Shown here piece by piece: positions 11,301 to 23,236 of a DNA stretch of 64,000 bases. The notes below the pieces were generated by a model. The model did not search any database. It saw only the letters and a program-made list of their open reading frames with translations, and was not told the origin of the DNA. The DNA is from Ciona savignyi (lineage: Eukaryota; Chordata; Ascidiacea; Phlebobranchia; Cionidae): positions 1,052,376 to 1,116,375 of the forward strand of contig CH002006.1 of assembly GCA_000149265.1 (NCBI GenBank), given 5' to 3'. The translations under genes were made by a program, and so were the position numbers. The first letter of the stretch is position 1, and the number at the start of each line of letters is the position of its first letter.

Positions 11301-13225
11301 CGAATACTGCTTAGTGATATATTTGTGAACTTATGTTCACATTTGTTTATGAGATACCGAAATGTCACCACTTAAACTCTGTAACGAAGTCACCCTAAGA
11401 TCCATTTTTAAATAACATACTGTATATTAATCGGGTAGACTAATCATTTGGTCACACAACTGGTCACATANNNNNNNNNNNNNNNNNNNNNNNNNNNNNN
11501 NNNNNNNNNNNNNNNNNNNNNNNNNNNNNNNNNNNNNNNNNNNNNNNNNNNNNNNNNNNNNNNNNNNNNNNNNNNNNNNNNNNNNNNNNNNNNNNNNNNN
11601 NNNNNNNNNNNNNNNNNNNNNNNNNNNNNNNNNNNNNNNNNNNNNNNNTCACATATTACCGTTGTTTTCTCGATATTCTGTTTTTAATTGGGATAAAGAG
11701 GCACAAAGACTAGGTAACCCTTGGGGCTTATCGATGTCTTTTTGAGTTTAAGTTTTGTCTTCTTTTAAAAGTGGTCTTCTTTTATTCAATTTTGAATTAC
11801 TTTCCTTTCCTATGTGTGTTTTTTGGTGCTAAGAAATTCAAGAATAAAGCGAATTAAATTGAATTAAACGTCTTACCTGGTAAAAAGAACTTGAAAGCGT
11901 AAGCACGGTAATACCACTCAGTGCTTTTGTTTCGAACGCCTGGTTTAAATTTTGACTCGCAATGGAGCTATCTCCTATGACGTAGACAACCGCACTAATC
12001 ACTACAGCTCCTACAGCGACAAACTTTGACCAAGAAAGTAGGACCTGGGATAGGATAGTTTTGTCAAAAACTTGAATATAATACAGCTGGATTTTTATGT
12101 AAGAGTAATAACTAGAGGTTTCGGTAGCAATTAACTAAAGTGGTAAAAGTGGTGGTTACCCTTAAACTTTGTATAACTCTATTTCTATATCAACAATCGT
12201 TTTTACAGATAGTAGGCTACGGCCTATCTGGAAATTGCTACCAAAATCGTTCTGTTACATAACAAATAATTTTAAGAAGTATACATTTTTTATTACTGTC
12301 ATTGCATTGACTTTTTACAAGAACACTAAAAAGTTAAACATTCCAAAATGTTTAACCCTGTCAGCCAAAAGACCAAATTTAAGCTATAGATATAATTTTA
12401 AACACAGGTTAAATTATACAAAATAAATATCCTTCTTATAACAGGACCAAAAATTAATTACCTGTAATCGAACGGCGAATTTTACACCAAGGATGTTAAT
12501 TGCGGTGATGAACAGCAACAGGCATATGGCTGCAAGCTTAACGCTATTTTCTGACGGGGCAGAACAACTAAAGGAAGGTGCCAGCGCGTAGCGAGCGAAG
12601 GTAAGAATGGTTGCTGCGTCGCTACATGGCACGAACGTTGACATCCAAGGTAACAGGAAACCAAATGCAGGAGTGTACGCATGCGATAGATAGGTGTAGT
12701 CGCTCCCAGACTCGGATATTGACGTCGCAAGCTCGCAGTAGCAGAGTGTTGACATCACAGCCACTGCTCCACCAAACACCCATATTAACAGGGTCACCCC
12801 AAGACTGTTGTTGGCTGCATCTGTATTATAAATGTTGTTAATTTCGCTAATTAAAAAAATAAAAATTATACAGGAGATAGGATATTAAATTAATTTCATT
12901 AAAATTATATCGTCAGGTCGTATAAGTCGTTCAGCTAAGAGTCGACGATCTAAGCAAAGAGATTAAGCTGTAAAACCGACTGGAAAAGTATACATACGTA
13001 CGGTTTTAGTATTGGGGACCCACCAAGAACTGTGTTTGCAGAAACAAAAATCCCTGATCCGAGCATCACTCCCGAAGCCACTAACACGCCACTAAATACA
13101 TCAATATTCCGACGAAGTTTTAAAGTTTCAGTTTTTTTGTTTCGTCCAGCATCAGTATATTGTGTATCTGAGTCCTCGCTATCGATTGATATTAGGGGTT
13201 CGTTTTGATCGTCGGACTGAAACAT
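8334..13225 (-). CDS. SLC7-type heteromeric amino-acid transporter light chain (copy 1, intact)
   Basis: Seven coding exons on the minus strand: 13225-12994, 12820-12462, 12044-11877, 10529-10382, 10130-9943, 9456-9250 and 8579-8334. They join in frame to 515 residues, close to the usual 480-530 of the family. After an acidic N-terminus come LRRNIDVFSG and the GSGIF motif (residues 56-60) of TM1, which binds the substrate alpha-amino and carboxyl groups in APC-fold carriers. C163, in the extracellular loop before SAPSENSVKLAA, sits where LAT-type light chains have the cysteine that bonds the SLC3 heavy chain. About 12 membrane segments follow, with YDGWNALCHVTEEVKEP in exon 4. The product should be a plasma-membrane amino-acid exchanger working with an SLC3 partner; substrate choice cannot be read. 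The first donor is best placed at GTATAC, since this keeps phase in both copies. A 178-N gap lies in intron 3. Confidence 0.88.
8734..9020 (-). repeat. SINE-1 copy, old, shared by both palindrome arms
   Basis: A strongly diverged copy in the last intron. A matching copy stands at the mirror position at 25255-25445, so it was inserted before the arms were duplicated. Confidence 0.75.
9477..9765 (-). repeat. SINE-1 copy, shared by both palindrome arms
   Basis: Lies beside exon 6 of the intact transporter; the mirror copy is at 24356-24635. It also predates the duplication. Confidence 0.8.
9785..9895 (+). repeat. SINE-2 copy (Ser/Leu-tRNA-like)
   Basis: A short element of about 110 bp with A-box-like GTGGCCGAATAGTTACGCG, B-box-like CGGGTTCAAAAC and an A-rich end. 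The A box resembles that of class II (Leu/Ser) tRNAs. Better copies stand at 35371 and 52415. Confidence 0.65.
10744..11257. mobile_element. Tigger/pogo-like non-autonomous DNA element
   Basis: A 514-bp element with terminal inverted repeats (CAGTAGAACCCCGCTT on the left, its complement with one mismatch on the right), flanked by TA on both sides. Internal GGTGGTCGTGTTA motifs recur near both ends. It has no transposase frame. It sits in intron 4 of the intact transporter, and the mirror position in the right arm (about 22975-22990) is empty, so the insertion followed the arm duplication. Confidence 0.8.
11471..11648. other. Assembly gap (178 N)
   Basis: Unknown bases in intron 3 of the intact transporter. 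The same 7 bases, TCACATA, stand on both edges, and the mirror arm runs through this point without extra sequence, so the true gap may be close to zero. Confidence 0.95.
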
Positions 13226-13374
13226 TGCCTTTCTCAAAAGCAGCACTTAAATCTAAATTTTCTACGGAAATTTGTTTTATCAATTTAATCTACTAAGGAG
13301 TATATTTTTATTTTTACCCCATTAAATATGGGAATGCGTATAAGCGTTATTAAATTGAAAATTATCTAATTACC

Positions 13375-13565
13375 TTGCGCCCACCGTCAGTTTACCCGAG
13401 CTATTGCAGTGTATTGTATATAACCGACAGGTTTTAACTTTCTAATTCAGTCTGCTGAAAGTGCTTTACGCACGGTTATGCAGCGCCTGGTTGCAATTCA
13501 ACAACTTATTGGTAAAAGCCGCTACTTTAACGCACAGGGCTGGCTATACATCGATTCAAGGATCG
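13375..13565 (-). repeat. SINE-1 fragment, degraded
   Basis: The GCGCCCACCGTC body and parts of the head are recognisable; the tail is lost. Confidence 0.55.
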
Positions 13566-13734
13566 CCGGATTAATACAGTGAGGTTCGATTTGTGTCTTG
13601 CCCCGACTTAAGTAGGTCTCCTTACATGTTCGACCACAACGGATTGCACCATTTACTGAGAAAGCCCATAAGGTAAATACAGTTTGCTAGTTACAGATTT
13701 GTAATTTTTATTTTAAGTTCGTGTAGCTTGTTTT

Positions 13735-14735
13735 TATAAATTATTTGGTTCTTGTATTATTTGGTTGTGCTACCTTTACTGATTTATGACTCTTGCGATC
13801 CTAAACGGCGTCACGGAAAGCTCTTATATTTTTGAATAAATGCAGATACAATAAAACACACATATGATAATTAAATTAATATACGCGGGCACGACTTAAT
13901 AAACACCGAAATCGGCTTCTCTGAGCTGTTTACTGCAGGATCCACTTTTTAAAACTGTTGACATTAATTCATACTCGAAATTAAAGAGGAATGGCAGTAT
14001 GTGGAATTAAAGGAAGTTTTGGAAACGTTTAAGCCCGCGGTCATTATTTTAGGAAATTCGTGGCGAATATACAATACATACGATAATGGCAAGCAAGTCC
14101 AACTTGTAACATAGTAGAAAAACGATCTGGTTATTCTGGAACACCTAGAAACAGGACTATGATTAATTTGATTTCTTGGAAATTCAGTTGGTGGATTTCT
14201 TTGAAGTTCGGTCGTCATAAAACTGAGCGTTTTTTAACGTATTGGGTATTTACCAGCGTAACGTTTTCATAAATTATTTGATTATTTAGCTGCTAACTGT
14301 ACTCATTTATTATTCTTGCAATCCAAAACTGCGTCACCGAAAGCTCTTATATTCTTAATTGAATGCAGATACAATAAAACACGCATATGACAATTAAATT
14401 AATTCACGCTGGCACGACTTAATAAACACCGAACTCGGCTTGTCTTAGCTGTTAACTGCTGAAGCTACGTTTTTAATCTGTTGACATTAATTCATGCTCG
14501 AAAACATGGCAGTATGTGTGAAAAAACGTTCTGAGAACGTTTAAGCCTGCGGTCATTATTTTAGGTCATTCGTGGCTAATATACACACGAAATTGGCAAG
14601 CAAGTCCAACTTGTAGCACAGTTGTACATCGATCTGGTTATTCGAGAACAACTGGAAACATGGTTTTGATTAATTTAATTTCTTGGAATTTTAGCTGCTG
14701 TTTTTTTGAAGTTCGGTCGTTCCAACACAGAAGTT
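13735..14735 (+). repeat. Tandem duplication of a unit of about 0.5 kb
   Basis: The sequence from about 13735 recurs from about 14270. Shared landmarks are GAAAGCTCTTATATT, GGCACGACTTAATAAACACC and GGCAAGCAAGTCCAACTTGT. The two units are diverged by many substitutions and small indels. No reading frame is conserved between them, so I see no coding function. I found no counterpart in the right arm. Confidence 0.8.
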
Positions 14736-14949
14736 TTAAATGTAGTGTTCGTCGTTCCTTGGGCGGCATAAATAGTCGGTCTCATGGCCCAGGCAAAGTA
14801 ATCCAGACATGTCGACATAAGCGTATAGCTGTGTGTATATACAGTCCTTTATCCTGTTGGATCACGCGCTCTGTAAGATCATCAACAGTCGCGCATAGTA
14901 AGAGCATTGATGTGGCTATTTTAGTAGAGGACGCCATAGGCTCTAGGCC

Positions 14950-14983
14950 ATGGATGTCCAACATTTTATTGTAGTGGGCCGCA
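14950..14983 (-). mobile_element. Terminal fragment of a hAT-type element
   Basis: GGATGTCCAAC followed by TTTTATTGTAGTGGGCCGCA matches, in reverse, the right end of the complete element at 19464-20337 and lies at the mirror position of the palindrome. The rest of the element has been deleted here. Confidence 0.65.
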
Positions 14984-16199
14984 TATGGTAAAACTACACG
15001 GATGGAATCGATAAAAATGCAGAGAAAAGTTAGGATGTATGGAATAGTTTCTTTACTTTTAGGTTTGCTTCTAATCCAAATTGTAAAGTATTTTTAATCG
15101 GGTAACGATAGGCCTATAGATTTACCCTAACGGACATTTTTGGATTTTACAACAATAGATCATTGAATAAAAGACATCACAAGTGTAGGCCTAATCATTG
15201 TGTTTATTAAAACACTGACAGACCAAAGTACTCTCCAAAAGCTAGTCTCTTGTTTGTACGGTTTTATTGCAATAAATACCGGGAAATAAAACATGCACAA
15301 AAGCTTTGCTGTGAGTAGATGGGAAATTACACTAAAACGGAAAATCAAACTCTACCGATTGACCCTAACGCCAATTTCAATATTTGTAGGCTACTAACCC
15401 TATATAAACTCGTTTTCCTCAATTTCATTGCACTGAAAAACCTATAGTACTAATGGTCCAAATACATGCCTTCTATGGTAGAGCGCACCTGCTTATTTTG
15501 TACGACAAACATATATTGTCCATGCGAATACGCAATCTCTGGTCTAGAGAGGTAAATTTCTTCTACTGTTATGTTGAGTGGCTTATAAGGTATGTTGGGT
15601 TTCAGGGGATTTATACTTCTATCTATATCAGGAACTTTACCTGACCTGAATACTCTAGTTAACAGTATTTAGCTGGTATGACTCTCGCGATCCGACAACA
15701 TCAACGGAAGATTTCTTTATTCTAGTTTCTAAGCTGACGCAGTAAATCACACACAGTTTACGCGTTTTCGATACTGTTCATATAAGCACCAAGAACACAT
15801 ATGGTGTTATGTGTGCGATGATTAAATGGAAACATTTGTGTCTGGCGCTAAGATCGAAGCTGATTGTCGAGCCACAGGAAATGTGCAAATGTTTATACAG
15901 ATGTGCAGCGAAGTGCCTCCCGTAACAGAGCCTGGTATAACGCTCGTAAATATTATAAAATACTTAACAGTTAGATGCAGTTCAATAATTTGCTACATCA
16001 CTTTTTCCCTAGGAGTTTTGTTTTAAATTTTTTGAACCGATAATCCAATATAAGGAATAGCAATGATAGTAGGAAATTTTCGCAAATGGGTGATGATGAC
16101 AAAAAAAAACAACTCCATATCCCAGTGGTCCAGCTCCAATCTAGCGCCACATGCAGCCACATCCAATTCCACTTGTTGTCCCCTTTCAGCGCCACGTCA

Positions 16200-17570
16200 A
16201 ATCAAATTTTAGCAATCCATGAAATTTTACGGACATAGCTTTCTAGTTGGTTGTAAATTCTAAAGCAATGATTCTTCATATTATACAACACTGTAACAGC
16301 TTCTCACCTAGACTGTAGGTACAAGTAAACCAACTATAACTGTGGATAAATTATTAACATGGATTCCACCAGCAATCAGAATACCACTTCTATTCATTCA
16401 ATACCAGAAACTTCCTGTTTTTAATAAAATTACTTTCTTAGTCCAAGGGCAAGCGATAGAAATTAGTATACATCCCATTTAAGACTTACATATTTTTTCA
16501 CTTTGCCGGACAAGTAATTGTTCAACAACTTATTTCAAGTTTAAAAGGGGCCACAAAAATCACATCTGAATACAATCAATAGAGCTGGCTTGGCGAATTT
16601 ACACTTCCATTCTGATTGTCGTTTAACAGTTTCTCTTGCATCTAAAAAGAGAGCTTGCAACCCGGAATGTTGACCTAGTATAATCTAATGATGCGGGCTC
16701 AAGATGAAGAATCTTTCACTAAATATAAAACAGTCTTTTATTTTATGCAAATCAAATAAAAGTTGTTACAAGCAGAAGCAACTGTACCATTGAACCCTTC
16801 CAACCCATTGAATTGCCTTTGCTTTACGAAATTTACGTGACTCATGCTGGAATGGATTATGATGATTACTCCAAATGATGATGATTTTTTAGACTTTTTG
16901 CTTTCTGAAACTCGCGTTTTTTGTGTGTGCCTTTTCTTTAATCCTTGTGTTTATTCACACACAAATGTTTCTGTTATCGTTGTGTTCATTTACACACAAG
17001 TTTTTTTTATGTAATCATTGTGTTTATTCACAACAGGTTTTGCTATACATGGTCTATCTAAGTGACAAGATCTTCGAAAAAAATGATAACTTGCTTTGCA
17101 ATAAAGGAGATATTTAATGATTGGGTAACAAGTTTATGTCTGTTCATTGTAGCATTCCGTCGAAGTTTTTAAAGTACTGCAAAAATTCGCCGATTCATAT
17201 TTATGAAAGCGGTTTGATATAAAGTCGATGACGTATAAAAGAAATTGACTTAACGTATTCCCGTAATAGGCTTGAGGAATGTCCGTTTTAATGTGAAATC
17301 AATTTAACCTTTTTTGCATATTGTTATAAATATATACATTTTAGGGGGAATCTTGCTCAATAATATTACCAGTTCGCTATATATTTGGTAAAAGTGTTAA
17401 ATTAATGCAATAATGTACATAAAAAAATCAATAAACAAATTAAAGAGTGACGACCATGTGGTTAAAACTACATTTATTTAAAATTGACGTTTCTTCATAC
17501 CGGTATATATCGACGACTTATACGATAAGAAAACTTATTACTAGGCGAATAAAAACTATATGGTATAAAA
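16200..17570. other. Spacer between the palindrome arms
   Basis: No mirror partner and no coding signal. At about 16920-17040 a short motif (TGTGTTTATTCACACAC and variants) is repeated three to four times. Confidence 0.5.
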
Positions 17571-17576
17571 AAGGGG

Positions 17577-18180
17577 TCTGGAATGGTGATGCATATGGAG
17601 CTGCACATGCCGCTGCAAGGGGCGTTGACATGATGTAGTGCTTTAATAGGACTGGATGTGACGCTTAAATGGGGGTCGACGTGGTACTCATATGGGGCTG
17701 AATGCGGCGCTAAAAAGGGGCTGGATGTGGTGGTTAAATGGGGCTTGATGTAGCCCTGGAATGGGGAAGAACGTGGCACTGGAATTGGGTCAAAAGTGGC
17801 CCTGGAATGGGGCTGGAATTGACGCTGGAATGGGACGTGGACATGGCGCTGGATGTGGTGCTTTAATAGAGCTGGACCTGTCGCTAAAGTGGAGTTGTAA
17901 GTGTCGCTAAAGTGGAGTTGTAAGTGGCATTGGAATTGTGGCGCATGGTTCTGGAAGGATGCCGAAAGTGGTGCTGGAAATTGGGTGGAAATGGGATTGG
18001 TTTGGTGCGGAAATGGGGATGGTCGTGGTGCTGGATGTTGTACTGAAATTGAATGGGAGTTGGCACTAGAAAGGGGTATGAATGGGGCTGGACGTGGCGC
18101 TGGAATGGGCTAGAAATGGGTCTGGAAGGTAGTTGGAATGTGGCTGGAAGTGGCGCTAGATTGGGGCTGGACCACTGCTG
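17577..18180 (+). repeat. GC-rich minisatellite at the palindrome centre
   Basis: A degenerate array built from variants of GTGGCGCTGGAATGGGGCTG, with strong strand asymmetry (G-rich on plus). Two or three diverged units remain in reverse at about 16120-16196 at the inner end of the left arm, so the arms meet inside this repeat. The open frames here are repeat translations, not genes. Confidence 0.85.
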
Positions 18181-19326
18181 GGTTTTGGCGCTATATGTTC
18201 GTTCGAAAAGTTGGATTTTCTCGTCACCATCACAATATTTAAAACAAAACTCCAAGGTAAGAAAGTGATGTCGCAAATTCTTAAACTGCATCTAATTGTT
18301 GAGTAATTTATAATGTTTGCGAGTGATATACCAGGCTATATGTTAAGGGAAGCCTTTAACTGCAAATCTGTATAAGCTTTTGCACATTTCCTGTGGACCG
18401 ACAATCAGCTTCTCGATCTTAGCGCCAGACACAAATGTTTCCATTTAAGCATCGCACACATAATACCATATGTGTTTTTTGTGCTTATTTAAATAGTATC
18501 GAAAACGCGTAAACTATATGTGATTTACTACGTCAGCTTATAAACTAGAATAAAGAAATCTTCCAGATATGGGTAAAAGTAAAAATCTACTGAAACCCCA
18601 CAGACCGTATAAGGTAATCACCATAAGAGTAAAAATTAGCTCTTCGGACAACTGCCAGAGATTGCGTAATATTATTTGCAACATATTTGTCGTGCAAAAA
18701 AGGCAGCTCTATTAGATGAAGCATGTATTTGGCCCCTTAGGGCTCTAGGTTTTTCAGTGCAGTTAAATATAGAACAATAGTTCACACAGGGTTAATACAA
18801 CTATTGAAATTGCTGTTAGGGTCAATGTCAGACTTTGATTTTCCACCTTTTCGTGTTGTTTTTGAAAAGAAATAATTTTAATTTGTAGTAACTCGCCGGC
18901 CCCCGTCTGGTCTACTTAGAGTAAACCTTTTGTGAATATTTTATTTCCGGGTATTTATTGCAACAAAACCGTACAAACAACAGTTTAACCGAATGTCGTA
19001 AAAGGCTAGACCTATTTACTTAATAGAATAACAGTGGAGCTTATGGAGAGTATTTCACAGTCTGTCAGTGTTTTCGATGACTTGTGAGCGTCTTTTATTA
19101 TATAATATATTGTTGCAGAGACTGTAATGTACTTTTAGGGTGAAATCTATTGGCCTATAGTTACTGATTAAAATTAATTTCTGATTAAAATACTTGGATT
19201 AGTACCTAAACTAAAAGGAAGGAATCTAACCCTTACAGCCTAACTTTCCACTGCGTTTTTATCGATTCCATTCTTGTAGTTTTTCCCTAAAAATAAATAT
19301 GTTCTTTTTAAAATTATTCTGATGTT

Positions 19327-19400
19327 CGACAGATTAGTCTGTTGGTTTAGTGCGTATCCTTTCAGCCGAAGGCTTGTGGATTAGAAACTGTTCGCTAATT
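19327..19400 (+). repeat. SINE-1 head fragment
   Basis: Only the tRNA-like head (GACAGATTAGTCTGTTGGTT) and the following B-box region remain. Confidence 0.55.
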
Positions 19401-19463
19401 TCCGATTTAATAACGCTTATCCGTATCCCCATGTTTAATGGTCTAAAAATACACTCTCTAGTA

Positions 19464-20337
19464 CAGGGATGTCCAACCTGCGGCCCGCGGGCCGCAGTGC
19501 GGCCCACCTGAGATTTTTGTGCGGCCCGCTAGTCATTTTTACTCCAAGTAGTATTTTGAACTTTAAATCTTGGCCTAATTCAAATGTATCAGTCAGCTTT
19601 TAGGGACGCAGTAAACATCAAAACTGCAGAAAGAAACCGACGGACGACAAACTCTTATCTCATTGACTTTGTATTGCAGAAATAAGTTTTTGTTTCTTTC
19701 TATATGTGTGTTATTTGTTCCTTTTTTTCAAAGATGAAATTAATGACTTTTGATTGTTTCTTTATGTACCCATTCAGGGTTGGAATTAAGGGATCGCAAA
19801 TCGCTATTCGCTAACCGTTTTCTAAAGTTCGCGAATTACAAAATTTAACAAAATCGCGAAAATATAAATTACCGGTACTGATTTCGCGCACTTTTAATAA
19901 TAAATCCTCAACACGTTAAAATAACATTGTTTGCCTTCAACATAACATTATTTATTTACCTTGGCTTTAGTTTGCATTATTGGCGTATAATAAGCATTGC
20001 TATCACAAGGCAATAATCGCCATTATGCGTTAATATTCCTAGATTCCTTTATTTATGATTGGCTAGATGCGACACACCCCTTTTGAATTTACTAGAATGC
20101 ATTTTATCATTACTGTACTACTAAATAACGGTACTGTCTGTTTTATAAAATAAATATCTTTTCTGGTCGTTTAAGGCAATTTATCATAACCAATTTTTTT
20201 CGCGCATTTCGCAAATCATTTCAAAACCAATTAATTCGAACCCTGCCATTTTTATTGAAATTTAATAGGTTTTGCGGCCCATTGAATTATTTTAAACGAC
20301 AATGCGGCCCACTACAATAAAAGGTTGGACATCCCTG
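19464..20337. mobile_element. hAT-type non-autonomous element, complete
   Basis: 874 bp with terminal inverted repeats CAGGGATGTCCAACC / GGTTGGACATCCCTG and a perfect 8-bp target duplication CTCTAGTA at 19456-19463 and 20338-20345, the hallmark of hAT transposition. GCGGCCC motifs cluster near both ends. It contains no transposase and ends about 70 bp upstream of the ATG of the second transporter copy. Confidence 0.9.
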
Positions 20338-21185
20338 CTCTAGTAGATTAAATTGATAAAACATATTTCCGTAGACAATTTAGATTTGAGTTGCTGTTGG
20401 GTTCAAGAAATGCAATGGTCCAGTCCGACGAACAAAACGAACCAAGAATCGTTGGCGAAGACCCAGATACACAATATACCGAAACTGTACAAAACAAAAT
20501 AACTGAAACTTTAAAGCTTCGTCGGAATATTGATGTATTTAGTGGAATGTTAGTGGCTTCAGGAGTGATGCTTGGATCAGGGATTTTTGTTTCTGCAAAC
20601 ACAGTTCTTGGTGGGTCCCCAATACTAAAACCGTACGTGTGTATACTTTCCCAGTCAGTTTCCAGCTTAATCTCTTTGCTTAGATAGTCCACTATTAGCT
20701 GAACGATCGGTACAGTGATATACGACCTGACGCTATAACTTTAATGAAATTAATTTACTATATCCTATCCTGTATAATTTTGTATTCTTTTTTTCTTTAA
20801 ACGAAATATTAAACAATTTGCAAAATAAAGATGCAGCTTACAACAGTCTTGGGGTGACCCTGTTAATATGGGTGTTTGGTGGAGCCGTGGCTGTGATGTC
20901 AACACTCTGCTACTGCGAGCTTGCGACGTCAATATCCGAGTCTGGGAGCGACTACACCTATCTATCGCACGCGTACACTCCTGCATTTGGTTTCCTGTTA
21001 CCTTGGATGTCAACGTTCGTGCCATGTAGCGACACAGCAACCATTCTTACCTTCGCTCGCTACGCGCTGGCACCTTTTCATAGTTGTTCTGCGCCGTCAG
21101 AAGATAGCGTAAAGCTCGCAGCCATATGCCTGTTGCTGTTCATCACCGCAATTAACATCCTTGGTGTAAAATTCGCCGTCCGATT

Positions 21186-21790
21186 ACAGGTAAATAAATT
21201 TTGCTCCTGTTGTAAAAAGTATAATTTTTGTAGAATTTAACTTCTGTCTAAAATTATTTCTAACTTAAATTTGGTCTTTTGGCAGGCAGGATTAAACATT
21301 TCGAAATGTTTAATTTTTTAATGGTAAACAGACAAAACCCATTAAAAATATTGTTTACATCTCTTAAAATTATTTGTTACGATTATATGTAACAAAACTA
21401 GAAAGTGTCAACCACGTGTTTAATCACCACTATTTGTAAAACACATGTTGTATGCCATATATTCATGTTACAGGGTCACTAACCACAATTTGTATTTTAT
21501 ACACCGAGTATGTAGTTTGTTTCTGCAAGCATAAACGCATGGGTCCCATAGTTAACCAACCAAACGATTACAGGTAATTAATTTTTGGACCTGTTATAAA
21601 AAAGTATATTTTTGTAGAATTTAACTTCGGTCTAAAATTCTTTCTAACTTAAATTTGGACTTTTGGCTGGCAGGATGAAACATTTCGAAATGTTTAACTT
21701 TTTAGTGTTCTGGTAAACAGACAACACCCATTAAAAATATTGTTTACTTCTCTTAAAATTATTTGTTACGATTAAATGTAACAAAATGAG
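21186..21790 (+). repeat. Tandem duplication of exon 2 donor and intron start
   Basis: 21186-21405 recurs diverged at 21568-21790, each starting AGGTAA and sharing the palindromic ACATTTCGAAATGTTTAA. Copy 1 of the gene has one such segment (12120-12470, reversed). Confidence 0.75.
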
Positions 21791-21832
21791 TTTGGAATCT
21801 TTTTTCAGATTGGCCGTACTTTTTGTAAAAAA

Positions 21833-22065
21833 GAATCGTCAGATTACCCCTTGCCCACCATCAGTTTACCAGAGCTATTGCAGTGTTATGTATAATTTAC
21901 ACGTTCCTGTACATTTGGGTAGAACCCATTAATCCGCTGGGTTCAGGCAATGTCCGTAAAGTGCCTTGCCCAAGGACACAACCGACTAGCTAGCGACCAG
22001 TTTCGCACCTGCAACCTTTCGATTGAAAGGCGACGCACTTAACCGCTAGACCACCGGGCCGGACA
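21833..22065 (-). repeat. SINE-1, tail end truncated, part of a duplicated cassette
   Basis: The head end is joined to the second half of transporter exon 4 exactly as at 23538, showing that SINE and exon fragment were copied together. Confidence 0.85.
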
Positions 22066-22164
22066 AAGTTAAGGAACCTGAAAAGACAATTCCAAAAGCT
22101 TCCATTGCTGCAGTCAGCATTATTACCCTGGCATCAGTCACAATGAACTTATCATATTTTGCTG
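22066..22164 (+). pseudogene. Duplicate of the 3' half of transporter exon 4
   Basis: Nearly identical to 23539-23637, including the AAGTTA target duplication, the donor GTAGGTAAAAAGG and the following reverse SINE. It lies where exon 3 should be in this copy of the gene. Confidence 0.85.
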
Positions 22165-22204
22165 GTAGGTAAAAAGGTAAAATGAAACAGCTCTTAAGCG
22201 GTGG

Positions 22205-22411
22205 TTTATTGCGAGGCCTTTCAGCCAAAAGGTTGCAAATTCTAAACTATTCTCTAGCTAGTCGGTTATGTCCTTGGGCAAGGCACTTAACGGAAATTGC
22301 CTGAACCCAGCGGATTAGTGGGTTCTACCAAATTGAAGCAATATGCGAATCATACACAACACACTGCAATAGCTCCGGTAACTCGACGGTGGGCGAGATG
22401 TGTTCTGACGA
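22205..22411 (+). repeat. SINE-1, head and tail truncated, part of the cassette
   Basis: Matches 23690-23884 almost base for base. The match stops at TGTTCTGACGATT, where this copy joins sequence matching the left-arm intron next to the N gap. Confidence 0.8.
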
Positions 22412-22529
22412 TTTCCATGTGCCTCTTTATCCCAATTAAAAATAGGATATCAAGGATAACAAGGGTAGTATATGACCAGTTGTATGACTAAATGATTAGC
22501 CTGACCGTTTAATATGCAGCATTTTATTT

Positions 22530-22835
22530 AGGATAGGATAGGATATTTATGTTTTTCCCCGTGAATGAGAAAACCAAGGGGGTTAACACACGGACAATCG
22601 TTAGATCCTCGCGCTCGCGCCCATCGTCGGGTTACCGGAGATATTGAGTGTAACATGTATGATACACATGTTTCTTTAATTTAGTAGAACCCATTAATTC
22701 GCTGGGTTCAGGAAATGTCCGTTCAGTGTCTTGCCCAAGGTCACAACCGACTAGCTAGCGACCAGTTTCGAACCTGCAGTCTTTCGGTTGAATGGCGTCG
22801 CACTAAACCATCAGACCAGGGACTAAAACGGACCT
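22530..22835 (-). repeat. SINE-1 copy, full length
   Basis: Stands in the intron before exon 4 of the broken copy; absent from the mirror position. Confidence 0.85.
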
Positions 22836-23236
22836 AAAGGTGACCCGGTTACAGATTTTAAATGGTGAAATTTCGGTTTTGTTCCTAAACAAATGTGAAC
22901 TTAAGTTTACAAATATATCACTAAGCAGAATTCAATAACTCATTAACAGACAAATCTAAATACGTGAAAAGTATGTAGGCCTACATGAAACTTTTATTTA
23001 AACGCCACCTCTAATAGAACGACATTATAGGGGAAGTGTTAAAAAATAGAGCTCCGTGGCGCTCAAATAGAGCTTTAACGGCATGTATAGTAAGGTAACG
23101 GTGGCTCAGATAACACACATAATACAAAATAGTGTTATATTTTTAAATCGCTATCATACCCCGGCGCATTCCTTACCTCAGGTTATGTATTCTTATGACG
23201 GATGGAACGCGCTTTGTCACGTCACAGAAGAAGTTA

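Larger units (their letters stand above)
8245..16200 (+). repeat. Left arm of a large inverted duplication
   Basis: This arm matches 18140-25905 in reverse. Anchors include all transporter exons except exon 3, the intron and 3' flank sequences, the CAAAACAACGGAACATAT flank, the segment at 15826-15870 against 18400-18450, and 15180-15290 against 18940-19070. The arms are clearly diverged, so the duplication is not brand new. Confidence 0.85.

Noticed and set aside
15826..16026. 66-codon frame starting METFVSGAK
   Set aside because: The mirror sequence in the right arm (18400-18450) does not keep the frame, so it is noncoding palindrome sequence.
17495..18291. Open frames of 60-135 codons on both strands
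   Set aside because: They are translations of the central minisatellite, without motifs, and exist on both strands because the repeat lacks stops.
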